Virus record (IMG/VR): IMGVR_UViG_3300030451_002238
Coordinates: 1 to 41,749 of that record
Strand: one strand, 5' to 3'
Length of the DNA: 41,749 nucleotides
From: a virus
Positions 17,618 through 26,185 of this stretch are shown here, piece by piece (the stretch's first letter is position 1; the number at the start of each line of letters is the position of its first letter). Both the position numbers and the translations under genes were made by a program. The notes under the pieces were generated by a model that was not told the origin of the DNA, ran no database searches, and was given only the letters and a program-made list of their open reading frames with translations.

Positions 17618-17980
17618 TTAGTCTACTAGAAGTTCGTAACTAACTAAATATGTTAGATCACTGTTTGCAGAGGCTGTAACTGCAAGAAGATCTGTTTCGT
17701 CTAAATAAAATCCGTTGTCTTTGTTTACAACTACTAAAGATGAGTCAGCAGCTACAGATACAGTGCTAGCTATTTTTACATAGCTAGATCCGTTGTCTGT
17801 ACTTACCTCTACTGTAACGTCAGCAGAGTTAGTTCCATCTATGTTTGCAATAATAAGTGAGTTTATCTTTGCACAGTTTTCTGCAGGTACATCAACAATG
17901 TCTGCCCTACTTGTTGTTATTGCACCAACTGCCACCTTTGGGGTAATAGTTGCTACATTAATTATATTTGGAGTTGCCAT
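17618..17980 (-). CDS. Small beta-rich virion protein
   Basis: 120 residues with alternating hydrophobic and polar strands, no Cys-rich or catalytic motif, and repeated V-S/T patterns (DVTVEVSTDNGSSYVKIA, then DLLAVTASANSDLTYLVSYE). The composition is typical of small jelly-roll or immunoglobulin-like phage decoration or tail-tip proteins. It sits between the tail fibre and the propeller genes, each gap under 20 nt. I cannot assign it to a named family; a fibre-linking or decoration role would be a guess. Confidence 0.65.
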   Translation of the reverse strand: MATPNIINVATITPKVAVGAITTSRADIVDVPAENCAKINSLIIANIDGTNSADVTVEVSTDNGSSYVKIASTVSVAADSSLVVVNKDNGFYLDETDLLAVTASANSDLTYLVSYELLVD

Positions 17981-17995
17981 TTACTTTTACCTTTC

Positions 17996-20575
17996 TTATC
18001 CAAATACTATTGCCATAGCAATAGCAAATCCTTTAGTAGCAGCACTACCTGCCGCATAAGTTTTTACATCTGATGCAGGAATAGTTTTCATTGTTCCACC
18101 ATCATTTACTATAAAACCATCAGCATCTGCCAATGTTATTGAACCACCAACAGAAGTATCACCATCTAGTAAATTTAGTTCTGATGCAGTTGCTGTAGCA
18201 CCATCAAGTATATTTAACTCTGCTGCTGTAGAGGTTACACCGTCAAGGATATTTAATTCTGCAGCAGTAGAAGTTATAGCAGTTCCGTTTATCGCTAGTT
18301 TACCTGTGACAACATTAAATGTACCATTGTCCTCAACCCTAGCTACTTCTGTTCCATCTCTTTGTTGAAAGATAAGATCTTTAGCATCTACAACAGGTCT
18401 GATAATTACATCACTAGATGAGTTAGTAATTCTAAGTATCTCAGTTCCGTCATCCTGAAACTTAAAGTCACCACCGTCTGCGTCTAAGATAATATCTCCT
18501 GCCACATCTACTGTCAAGTCTCCAGAGCTAAGATCAATCTCTGTTCCGTCAATAGTAATATTATCTGCAACTAGACCACCATTAGCAGTAAGTTTATCTA
18601 CCTGTAAATCTTCATGGCTAGAGCCTAGTTTTAACTCAAACTTTGGTCCTGAAGTATTATAGGTAAATGTAGCATCATCACCACTACCACCCTCTATTGT
18701 AATACCTGCACCGTTGATTACAGCAGATGTGCTGTTACCACTGTCAAGAACAATATTGTGATCGTTAAGATTTACAGTGGTAGAGTTTACTGTTGTAGTT
18801 GTACCTGATACAGTTAAATCACCTGTGACTGTAAGGTTGTCTGCTACTGTAACCTCTGAGGTGCTGTGTCCTAGTGTAATAGCTGTACCAGATACACCTG
18901 TACCAATAGCAATAGACTCACTACTATTACCTGTATCAACTACAAAATAATTATCGGAACCTTGTTTAATTGTAAATGCGGTGGCTGAGTTATCAGAAAC
19001 AGCAATGTTAATATCTGTACCATCAGCACTAATAGAGTCCAGTGCAATATCACCAACATTAGTGATATTATTATCACCAAAGCTAGTAGCACCCATTGTT
19101 TTGTTTGTAAGTGTTTGTGTTGCTGTCGTACCAACAATCTCTTGATCACCACCAGGAGGTAAGGTTAGCACATTAGTAACAGATGCTGAGTGTGGTTGTG
19201 ACTTAACTGTTTGACCATGAGAATTAGATTCACAGTTAAATACAATAGTACCAGGATTGCTGTTACCTTTTACAACTACTTTACCTGTACCGTTAGGTGC
19301 TAGGTCAATATCAGCATTTGATGTAGTAACAATATCTTGACCATTCATATCAAGGTTGCCACCTAACTGTGGAGTAGTATCCTCTACCACGTTAGATATA
19401 GCAGCACCAGTAGCAGCAAGACCAGAAACTATAGTACTACGAGTAATCTTTTTAAGACCACCACCAGATGTATCTACAGCAAGAAACACATCATCGTTAG
19501 CAACTGTACTGATTTCAGATAAATCTCCTACAGCAGTAGGATTAAAGTTTGTACCATCTGCAATAAGAAGATGTCCTGCAGTATTGGTAGCCATAGTAAG
19601 ATCATCACCACCAATGGTAAGATCTCCAGTTAGTGTAAGATTTCTTATACCAGTGTAGTCTTTGTTAGCATCTAGTATAACTGCTTTAGATGCAATAGCT
19701 GTACCTGTTCCTGTAGAACCTAGATCAAGAGCATTAATCTCTCCTACAACCACTGTGGCACCATCTAGTATATTTAACTCTGCAGCCGTAGATGTAACAC
19801 CATCAAGAATATTAAGTTCAGCAGCAGTTGCTGTAATAGCTGTACCGTTAAAGTTTATTGCATCTGCGTGAAGTGTACCGTCAAAGTAACCATCTTTAAA
19901 CTCGAAAGAACTAGAACCTAAATCTACATCATCATCTGTTGTGGGTAGTATTGATCCATTATTAAATGTAACTTGTGTTTCACCACCTGCAGTAACTGTG
20001 ATTACATCAGAGCCGCTAAAAGCTATGCTTGTGTTTGAGTCAGCATCACCTGCAATACTATCTAACTGTACTGCACCTACATTTGATAATGCAGCATCAC
20101 CAAAGTCTACAGCACCTGCAACAGTAAGTGTTCCTGATACATCTACATTACCATTTATATCTACTGTCGTAGCAGCAATTTGTATTTCTGTATCTGCAAC
20201 AAGATCAAGCTGACCATCAGCACTAGAGTTAATGTAAATAGCTGTGTCACGAAACTGTATCTTTTCATCAGAAGCTATAAGAATATCATCAGAAAACTCA
20301 AAGTAGTCTTCGTCTTCCATCCATTTAAGTTCACCATCATTACTTTCACCATCAAAGGTTACTGTAATATCAGTACCTGCTGTGGCATCACCGATAGTGA
20401 TATTAGTTCCTAACAGTTTAGTGATAGGACCACCCTCTGCAGCGGTGCCATCGTGAGTGTGTCCTGTACTTGCTGCAAATGCAGCTAAGAGTTGATCATA
20501 TTCATTGTTGAACAGATCAGCAGTAATAACATCACCGTCTGTAAAACTAGATTGTCTCGTGTATGTATTACCCAT
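17996..20575 (-). CDS. Tail fibre protein with TAAELNILDG repeats
   Basis: 859 residues. The N-terminal ~60 residues (SSFTDGDVITADLFNNEYDQLL and a GHTHDGTAAEGG segment) resemble the particle-attaching start of phage fibres. The rest is a long array of short beta-strands with repeats such as TSTAAELNILDG (five related copies, in two clusters), TVTGDLTVSGTTTTVNSTT and QLGGNLDMNGQDI, as seen in trimeric fibres of marine phages. I see no S74 intramolecular chaperone domain; it ends in a hydrophobic AAGSAATKGFAIAMAIVFG. It probably forms the shaft that carries or sits beside the propeller proteins and contacts the host. The gene abuts the nozzle gene. Confidence 0.85.
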   Translation of the reverse strand: MGNTYTRQSSFTDGDVITADLFNNEYDQLLAAFAASTGHTHDGTAAEGGPITKLLGTNITIGDATAGTDITVTFDGESNDGELKWMEDEDYFEFSDDILIASDEKIQFRDTAIYINSSADGQLDLVADTEIQIAATTVDINGNVDVSGTLTVAGAVDFGDAALSNVGAVQLDSIAGDADSNTSIAFSGSDVITVTAGGETQVTFNNGSILPTTDDDVDLGSSSFEFKDGYFDGTLHADAINFNGTAITATAAELNILDGVTSTAAELNILDGATVVVGEINALDLGSTGTGTAIASKAVILDANKDYTGIRNLTLTGDLTIGGDDLTMATNTAGHLLIADGTNFNPTAVGDLSEISTVANDDVFLAVDTSGGGLKKITRSTIVSGLAATGAAISNVVEDTTPQLGGNLDMNGQDIVTTSNADIDLAPNGTGKVVVKGNSNPGTIVFNCESNSHGQTVKSQPHSASVTNVLTLPPGGDQEIVGTTATQTLTNKTMGATSFGDNNITNVGDIALDSISADGTDINIAVSDNSATAFTIKQGSDNYFVVDTGNSSESIAIGTGVSGTAITLGHSTSEVTVADNLTVTGDLTVSGTTTTVNSTTVNLNDHNIVLDSGNSTSAVINGAGITIEGGSGDDATFTYNTSGPKFELKLGSSHEDLQVDKLTANGGLVADNITIDGTEIDLSSGDLTVDVAGDIILDADGGDFKFQDDGTEILRITNSSSDVIIRPVVDAKDLIFQQRDGTEVARVEDNGTFNVVTGKLAINGTAITSTAAELNILDGVTSTAAELNILDGATATASELNLLDGDTSVGGSITLADADGFIVNDGGTMKTIPASDVKTYAAGSAATKGFAIAMAIVFG

Positions 20576-22315
20576 CTAACGTCTTGCTCCTACTAAATAT
20601 TCTAATTGAAACCCTTTGAGGGAATATGGTGCCGTTTCTCCACCATCTTTAATTCTTAATGCAACAGAAAAACCTGATCCTTCTACTGACTGTCTTACAA
20701 GTGGCTGCGAAGGACCACCAAAAACAAATTGTGCAGCACTGCTAGTTGTACTAAAAGTTGCAGAACCAAACTGTGCTGCAACCTGAGAACTGTCTAGAGG
20801 GTATGCTGCAGGTCTTGCAGAGTCGGATGCTTCGTTGTCATAACGAACAAATAAATCTGCGTCTATTGCTGACTCAGGTTTAAAGTTAAGGATAACTCTT
20901 TGCATGTGTTTTCTAACACCAGTATCTCCAAAACTTAAATCAGGACTTCTATATCTTGCTAAGATTGCTGTACCATCAAAGGTGTTACCTGCTTCTTGTC
21001 TGTGAACAAATCCTGAGAAGTCACCATGTATTACTCTTACATCTCCATCAACAACTAAAGCATCTGTAGCTGATGGTTTTACTCCACGTATTTCTGAAAA
21101 CTCAAACTTGTCTGCTCTCCTAACACAAATGATACCTCTTGTTAAACCTTCACCCTGTCCTGCTTTTGAAAAGAATATTCTGTATTGTGTTTTGTCTGGA
21201 ATAACCACGCTGTCAAAAACTGTGGAGTCTTTAATATTAGCATCAAAGATAGACTGTACGTTTTGCGTAATAGCTCCAAGAGCCGTATCACCAATTCTTG
21301 CAGTAGCAGCAACAGTTCTGAGTCCATCAGGACCAAGAAATAACAAGTCACCTGCAAATTCTTGGATAGTGTCTTTATTTACACAACCAATATCTCTGGT
21401 AACTGGTTGTATGGCAAAGTCACTGAGAGTAGATCCTGTCATTTTAAATATTCTGTTTTCACAAAATATAAATAAAGAATCCCTAAATACTTTTAATCCA
21501 ACAATGTTATCATCTACTTTAATGGTTCCTGCACCATCAGCAGATTGAAAACCATCTTCATCAAAAGGTTCGCTAAATACCAACGTCTGTGGTGTGCTAG
21601 ACTTACCTGCGTAGAACATATGATTTTTAAAAGCTACAACTATTGTAGAACCTGCTACAGAGCTTTCACTAACATCTGTTGCTGATAAAGAAGAGTTAAA
21701 TATAGTTGGAGCATTTGCACCATCAACAACTATAATCTTTTCATTACCATCAAAGTTATATCTTTCAAAACTGTACTTACCTGCACTTGTTCTGCCAGTA
21801 TCTCTTTCAGTCCAGGACTCTGACACTACATCATCAACAGCGTGATTAGCAGCAGTTGTGCTTGTAGCAGCACGAGTTACACCTGTAAAACTAGTAGAGG
21901 TTACACCAGTGTACGTAAATAACTCATCATTAATCTGTAGTGTTCCACTAGAAGAAAAACCTGTTGTAGAATCTACAGTTATAGTTCCAGAGCCTGTCAT
22001 ACCTGTGGTAGAAACAATTTTAGTTGCAAGCTCAGTAGATGCAGAACTAAATATCTTTTCACCTCTAGCTGCTAACACTTTGTCTGCGAAGTTAGCAACC
22101 ATCAGTATCTTTTCGCCAGAGCTAGATGTCTGAGGTACTTGTTGATTTACGTATTTACGAAAACCATTTATTCTTCTATAACCACCCTCAATGTCAGGTT
22201 CAAAGTTTTCTAGCTCTAACGCTTCACCTGGTTGCATTAAGAACGTAGAACGATTTAAAACTAAGCCACCCTCACAGTTAAATGCTGCAGGTTGTGCTTG
22301 GGATAGATCTGGCAT
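20576..22315 (-). CDS. Tail nozzle protein (T7 gp12-like, tail tubular protein B)
   Basis: 579 residues. The opening (FNCEGGLVLNRSTFLMQPGEALELENFEPD) and the phrase FLGPDGLRTV in the middle are what I associate with the podovirus nozzle family, which forms the tip of the tail tube. A ~60-residue segment at ~104-166 (TTGFSSSGTLQINDELF, then TYTG...FTGVTR) is nearly the same as one inserted in the adaptor gene upstream. The gene directly follows the adaptor with a TAATG overlap, the usual T7-like order. The name rests on pattern memory plus gene order. Confidence 0.82.
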   Translation of the reverse strand: MPDLSQAQPAAFNCEGGLVLNRSTFLMQPGEALELENFEPDIEGGYRRINGFRKYVNQQVPQTSSSGEKILMVANFADKVLAARGEKIFSSASTELATKIVSTTGMTGSGTITVDSTTGFSSSGTLQINDELFTYTGVTSTSFTGVTRAATSTTAANHAVDDVVSESWTERDTGRTSAGKYSFERYNFDGNEKIIVVDGANAPTIFNSSLSATDVSESSVAGSTIVVAFKNHMFYAGKSSTPQTLVFSEPFDEDGFQSADGAGTIKVDDNIVGLKVFRDSLFIFCENRIFKMTGSTLSDFAIQPVTRDIGCVNKDTIQEFAGDLLFLGPDGLRTVAATARIGDTALGAITQNVQSIFDANIKDSTVFDSVVIPDKTQYRIFFSKAGQGEGLTRGIICVRRADKFEFSEIRGVKPSATDALVVDGDVRVIHGDFSGFVHRQEAGNTFDGTAILARYRSPDLSFGDTGVRKHMQRVILNFKPESAIDADLFVRYDNEASDSARPAAYPLDSSQVAAQFGSATFSTTSSAAQFVFGGPSQPLVRQSVEGSGFSVALRIKDGGETAPYSLKGFQLEYLVGARR

Positions 22316-23259
22316 TAGGAAATCACTCCACCTGCAAAGTTAGCAGAACCTCTAGGGGTAAGGATGACAGTAGATCGAACATATTCATATTTGTTAATAA
22401 GTAGACTCTGCATATTTTTAATACCTTGTTCAAACCTAGCAAAGTTTAACTGGTACTGTTGTGTCTCACCTCTGTATTGATAAACAAAAGCAGATGCACC
22501 ATCTACAATTACAGGTGCAAATCTATCTGGAATACTTGTAGTGTCTCCATGTGCTGATAGGTCAGATGGAAATGTAAAGTAATCAAAAATAAGTGTGTAT
22601 TGTTTATCTGGATAAGGATATAATAAATAGTTGTTGTCGGGGGTTCTAACTATATTTCTAGGAACACCACCACCGTCAAACTGGGTCACTGTAGTACCGT
22701 TTGATATTGCTGCTGCTGTGGTGCTATTTGCACCTCTGGTACACCCTGTAAAATCGTTACCTGATATACCTGTATAAGTTATTTGTTCTCCACCTATGTA
22801 CAGAGTTCCTGTTGAACTAAAGTCTGTTGTGGATGCAACAGTTATTGTTGTTACAGATGCAGACAAACCGTCTGTTGCGTTGACAGTTGTTGTTGCAACA
22901 TCATCCTCTTCATTAGGATAGCCATTTTCTATGTACTCATTATAGTTAAGGAGAACTAAATTGTTTCCTGCAGCGTTAACATCACTATCTTTTTTAATTC
23001 TAGCAGTAGCGTAGTCTATTGATTTAGTATCTGTTGGTGCAGTGTATCTACACACACCTGGAGTTAGAGTGGAAGTATTCTGTGCATGGTTAAAAGAATA
23101 CCCAAACTCTCTTTGATTTATATATCTGATGGCTTCATTAACGGCATTTTGACACTGCACTTGAACACCCCTAGCATTAGCAAAAGTAGTAGAGGTAAGT
23201 GTTACTTCGTTCATTCGGGTAATTACATCATTCGTTAATGATAGAAATGTTAAAGCCAT
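22315..23259 (-). CDS. Tail adaptor protein (T7 gp11-like, tail tubular protein A)
   Basis: 314 residues. The helical N-terminus (ITRMNEVTL...AVNEAIRYINQREFGYSFNH) and the C-terminal helix (FARFEQGIKNMQSLLINKYEYVRS) are typical of the adaptor ring that sits under the portal and joins the head to the nozzle. Between them lies an insert at ~131-193 with TVASTTDFSSTGTLYIGGEQ and TYTGISGNDFTGCTRGA, a short beta domain shared with the nozzle protein. A terminator-like hairpin lies just upstream at 23284-23304. The identification rests on order (before the nozzle gene) and layout. Confidence 0.8.
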   Translation of the reverse strand: MALTFLSLTNDVITRMNEVTLTSTTFANARGVQVQCQNAVNEAIRYINQREFGYSFNHAQNTSTLTPGVCRYTAPTDTKSIDYATARIKKDSDVNAAGNNLVLLNYNEYIENGYPNEEDDVATTTVNATDGLSASVTTITVASTTDFSSTGTLYIGGEQITYTGISGNDFTGCTRGANSTTAAAISNGTTVTQFDGGGVPRNIVRTPDNNYLLYPYPDKQYTLIFDYFTFPSDLSAHGDTTSIPDRFAPVIVDGASAFVYQYRGETQQYQLNFARFEQGIKNMQSLLINKYEYVRSTVILTPRGSANFAGGVIS

Positions 23260-23283
23260 ATTATTTCCCTTAGATAAGGTTAA

Positions 23284-23304
23284 AGGGGCAAGTTTCCCTG
23301 CCCC
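23284..23304 (-). terminator. Hairpin terminator after the capsid/head-protein pair
   Basis: On the minus strand GGGGCA pairs with TGCCCC across an 8-nt loop, followed by TTT and an AT-rich stretch. The T tract is short, so termination is probably partial. It lies between the head protein (ends 23314) and the adaptor (starts 23259), where it would leave high capsid expression while letting some transcript continue into the tail genes. Confidence 0.65.
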
Positions 23305-23313
23305 CTAACTTAT

Positions 23314-23847
23314 TTATACTAGGTCACGAGCAACCTCAGTGGCTGCTACACGTCCTCGTTTCCCTGTGTCAATGCAACATGCAATAACACGTAGGATACC
23401 AGATGTAACATCTGCAGAACCTGCAATCAACTTAACGTCAATTGTGTCTGTAGTTGTTACGTGTGCAGTAAACGTATCTGCTGCTCCAGTATTTACAACC
23501 ATAGATTGACCGTTTGTACCTTGAGCCAAAAAGCCAGTAGAAGTAACATCACCACCATCAACGATGTCATCACCTGCTGCAAAATCAATATCTACAGTTG
23601 GTGATGTTCCGTTAAAAGCAGTTTCAACTTCAGCACCTGCAAACAATACTAGTGTATTAGCAGGAATTTCTAGAAGTTGAAAGATATCCCCATCTGCACA
23701 GGAGTATCCATCTTCTACCATTTTAGCAATGTCAAGACGTGCTTCACGCATGTACATTCCCATTGCTTGGTGGCGTGAGGTAGCTGCTGCAATGCTGTCA
23801 GAATCGACACCAACAGTAGCTTTAGAAGTCATGTCATAAGTAGCCAT
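23314..23847 (-). CDS. Head-associated protein (decoration/stabilisation candidate)
   Basis: 177 residues directly downstream of the major capsid gene. A short helical N-terminus (SRHQAMGMYMREARLDIAKMV) is followed by a beta-rich body (FQLLEIPANTLVLFAGAEVET, DFAAGDDIVDGGDV, then strands with VTTTDTIDVKL) and a C-terminal ILRVIACCIDTGKRGRVA. Beta-rich proteins of this size next to the capsid gene are often decoration or capsid-stabilising proteins. There is no enzyme motif. It shares the capsid promoter and precedes the terminator, which fits a high-copy head component. The precise role is inferred. Confidence 0.7.
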   Translation of the reverse strand: MATYDMTSKATVGVDSDSIAAATSRHQAMGMYMREARLDIAKMVEDGYSCADGDIFQLLEIPANTLVLFAGAEVETAFNGTSPTVDIDFAAGDDIVDGGDVTSTGFLAQGTNGQSMVVNTGAADTFTAHVTTTDTIDVKLIAGSADVTSGILRVIACCIDTGKRGRVAATEVARDLV

Positions 23848-23862
23848 ATTTCAATCCTCCCC

Positions 23863-24936
23863 TTACGCTGCGTTGTATTTAGCAGTTACGATTGCTTCTG
23901 GACGAAGAATCTTTCTGCCATATAGATGCATACCACGAACAATGTCAGCAAAGCTGTCAGGGTCACGATATGTTTCTGTCTTGTTGATCTGCTCTGCAGT
24001 CGCTACAGCAGAATCATGACCTGCAACAATCACACCAAAGTTTGAGTTTTGGTTTGCTGATCCTGTTGTACCTGGGCCTGTACCTACAGCAGGTAGGTTT
24101 GAGGACACGTACAAACGGAAGCCATGAAAGTTGTTGATTACAAGACCGTTACGAAGACCGCCAGAATCACCGTAGTCTCCATTCATGAAACGTGAATCCT
24201 CATCGGAAAGTATTTCCATGAACACAGGGTCAATGACAAGCCATCTGCCTTGTGAATCAACTTGTTGCTGATCAAGCAATCGTTTCATTCTTGCAACAAC
24301 CATTGCAGGTGAAACTGTAGCTGTTGGAAGTGCTGTTGCACCTGGCAAACGTGCTACCACAGGAATTGAGTGATCTCCTGCAGAGCTTGTCGTGATGTTG
24401 CCGAATGAATCCTTACGGAGTTTCATGCTTGTAAGCAATTCGTCTGAACCTGCAGTAGTTACAGCTTTTGTACCGTTTACAGTATCATTAGCTGTATCTG
24501 CTACTGAATGCAGAGAAGATTGCTTGAAACCTGACATATAACCAAGAACTTCTTGGTCATACTGATCAGCTAGTCTGTAAGCTGCACGATCTGTAGCAAG
24601 TTGCATAAAGTTCACATGTGAGTGAGCTTCTTCAATATCGTCCATCTTAAAAGCAAAGTAGTTGCTCTTGTCTACGACTAACTGAAAATCTTCATCGTCA
24701 AGGTCTTGTGCTGTAACTGTTGTGCCACGAGCATAAGCTTGAACTGAAATTTCAGGCTCTTTGATTATACGCACAGTATCACCTTGTGCGCTGATCTCTC
24801 CGAAATAATCGGAGTTAGTTATGTCTCCTACAGTAGCAGCTTTACGGAACGCAAGCTGTACCTTCTTGGAGTAGATTACAGGACTAAAATTACCGTTAGG
24901 TAGATTCCCATAACCCGATGCGGTTTGAAAAGCCAT
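23863..24936 (-). CDS. Major capsid protein
   Basis: 357 residues from the chosen ATG at 24936 (MAFQTASGYGN). An upstream in-frame ATG exists at 24951, but a GGAGGA site (24944-24949) sits inside that extension 7 nt before 24936, so the downstream start is the real one. The protein has features of HK97-fold coat proteins of marine podoviruses: a polar N-arm, DYFGEISAQGDTVRIIKEPE, DDEDFQLVVDKSNYFAFKMDDIEEAHS and the late segment RWLVIDPVFMEILSDE with FHGFRLYVSSNLP. It follows the scaffold gene and its own promoter and leader, as expected for the most abundant virion protein. Assembled copies form the head shell. Confidence 0.9.
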   Translation of the reverse strand: MAFQTASGYGNLPNGNFSPVIYSKKVQLAFRKAATVGDITNSDYFGEISAQGDTVRIIKEPEISVQAYARGTTVTAQDLDDEDFQLVVDKSNYFAFKMDDIEEAHSHVNFMQLATDRAAYRLADQYDQEVLGYMSGFKQSSLHSVADTANDTVNGTKAVTTAGSDELLTSMKLRKDSFGNITTSSAGDHSIPVVARLPGATALPTATVSPAMVVARMKRLLDQQQVDSQGRWLVIDPVFMEILSDEDSRFMNGDYGDSGGLRNGLVINNFHGFRLYVSSNLPAVGTGPGTTGSANQNSNFGVIVAGHDSAVATAEQINKTETYRDPDSFADIVRGMHLYGRKILRPEAIVTAKYNAA

Positions 24937-25181
24937 TGTTAAATCCTCCATGATATTTGGCTTTGGGAATAAAGCTTAAACACCTGAAAGAGGCTGTACA
25001 TTTTCTAGGGTGCAGAAAGTATTAGGTTGCGCTACCGAATACCACTGGGCCTATACTTGTCCAGGTAGTTCTTTGTAGTTTAGACTTTTGGGTTAAAAGT
25101 ATCTTTGAAGGTGGTCCTTACGGAGGCTTCAAGTCAGATACGAGTAGTTATATAGATGACTTTTAATATGTCAACTAATTA
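24937..25181 (-). other. Untranslated leader of the capsid transcript
   Basis: About 245 nt without a gene. On the minus strand it holds a promoter at its upstream end (25147-25174), then about 200 nt of transcribed leader ending at the GGAGGA of the capsid gene. A 6-bp inverted repeat (TTGAAG at 25105-25110 and CTTCAA at 25127-25132) would place a hairpin close to the RNA 5' end, which can protect mRNA. I searched it by eye for a tRNA and did not find one; a small RNA cannot be excluded. Confidence 0.6.
25147..25174 (-). promoter_or_regulatory. Sigma70-type promoter for the capsid transcript
   Basis: On the minus strand TTGACA (25174-25169), a 16-nt spacer, then TATAAC (25152-25147) continuing as TATAACTAC. 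The -35 is consensus and the -10 matches five of six bases. The whole TTGACATA-N14-TAyAACTAC arrangement is repeated before the gene at 39363, and the -10 extension also precedes the DUF1127 gene, which supports real promoter function. It reads into the major capsid gene. Confidence 0.75.
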
Positions 25182-26129
25182 TCATGCAGAACGAGACATG
25201 TCATAAACAAACTTGCCAGTACGCATAGCTTCGTTTATTTTGTCCTGCATTTCCTCAAACTCCTTATTAGACATTCTGGCTACATCAGACTCTTTTATTT
25301 GTCCTTGTACACCCTCTGCGTCTACAGAAGTACGAGTTCCTTTTGCAACAGTAGATGCTGCAGCTTTCTTAGATTTCTTTTTAGCTGCTACGGTCATACC
25401 GTTGTCAATCTTGTATAGATCTATCACACGTATAACTGAGGCAGGATCATCCATGTTTTCATAGAGTGCATCCTTAACCCACTTGGGTTGTTCATCTGCC
25501 CAGTTATGGAACTTATCTGACTGTCTTAGGTCATCAAAGTCTTCGTGAGTTTTACGAATAACATTCTCTGCTTTTACTCTTTGAGCTTCAGAATGTGCTT
25601 CATCTAATTCTTGTAGACGTGTCTCAGCCTTGTTGAACATCTCTTGAGCTTTCTTAGCTGCAATTGTTTCAACAATACCTGCTACGTCTGGATATTCTTG
25701 TGCCCATTTCTCTATGTCTTCATCAGACTTAGGAGGAACAATACCCTCACGTTTACTCTTACTTTCTAGAGCATCAAACTTTTCTTGCCACTCTTTTTCT
25801 TTAGCAGCTAAATGTTTGCGAATATCACCATAGCGTTTCTTAAAAGACTTTTCTTCAGCATCTAACTCGCTGTCATTGTCTTCCTGTGCTTTGGTTTCCT
25901 CTGTGGTTTCTTCTTGTTTGGAATCATCTGAGGCTTGAACTTCGGTGTTCTCAGTATCCTCGCTACTGGATTCCTCTTGTTCTTCAACTGTTTCACCACG
26001 AGCCTCTGCTTCTAGTCGGGCAATCTCTGCCTCTGCTTCTTCCATCTGTTTTTGTTTTTTAGCGTGGTTAAATCCACGATCTACAAAACCTGCTATTTTA
26101 GGTTTTTCCATTGCAGTTAGTTCAGGCAT
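25182..26129 (-). CDS. Scaffolding protein
   Basis: 315 residues, very acidic in the first half (a run of Glu, Ser, Thr and Asp at ~45-95), strongly coiled-coil in the middle (KRYGDIRKHLAAKEKEWQEK, then AKKAQEMFNKAETRLQELDE) and with a basic patch near residue 255 (AAKKKSKKAA). Scaffolding proteins are acidic, helical, placed just before the capsid gene and bind coat through a basic C-terminal region; all four features are present. It guides procapsid assembly and leaves before or during packaging. AGGAGA lies just before the ATG. There is no protease motif, so it is probably not self-cleaving. Confidence 0.85.
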   Translation of the reverse strand: MPELTAMEKPKIAGFVDRGFNHAKKQKQMEEAEAEIARLEAEARGETVEEQEESSSEDTENTEVQASDDSKQEETTEETKAQEDNDSELDAEEKSFKKRYGDIRKHLAAKEKEWQEKFDALESKSKREGIVPPKSDEDIEKWAQEYPDVAGIVETIAAKKAQEMFNKAETRLQELDEAHSEAQRVKAENVIRKTHEDFDDLRQSDKFHNWADEQPKWVKDALYENMDDPASVIRVIDLYKIDNGMTVAAKKKSKKAAASTVAKGTRTSVDAEGVQGQIKESDVARMSNKEFEEMQDKINEAMRTGKFVYDMSRSA

Positions 26130-26153
26130 TTAAAGTTCTCCTTTATGTTGGGG

Positions 26154-26170
26154 CCAGGAACTATTCCTGG
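26154..26170. repeat. Perfect hairpin between a virion gene and the scaffold gene
   Basis: CCAGGAA-CTA-TTCCTGG forms a 7-bp perfect stem with a 3-nt loop in the 56-nt gap between the virion gene ending at 26186 and the scaffold gene. There is no T tract after it on the minus strand, so it is more likely an RNA processing or stability element than a terminator. Confidence 0.6.
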
Positions 26171-26185
26171 GTAGCCTTATAGTTA

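Noticed and set aside
17996-20575. Self-cleaving S74 chaperone domain at the tail-fibre end
   Set aside because: No characteristic Ser/Lys motif or long helical C-terminus is present; the protein ends in a short hydrophobic stretch.
24961-25080. tRNA-like stretch (GGTAGCGCAACC) in the capsid leader
   Set aside because: No pairing acceptor arm, no T-arm consensus and no plausible anticodon loop could be built on the minus strand.
26154-26170. Hairpin as an intrinsic terminator
   Set aside because: No T tract follows on the minus strand, so it is listed only as an inverted repeat.
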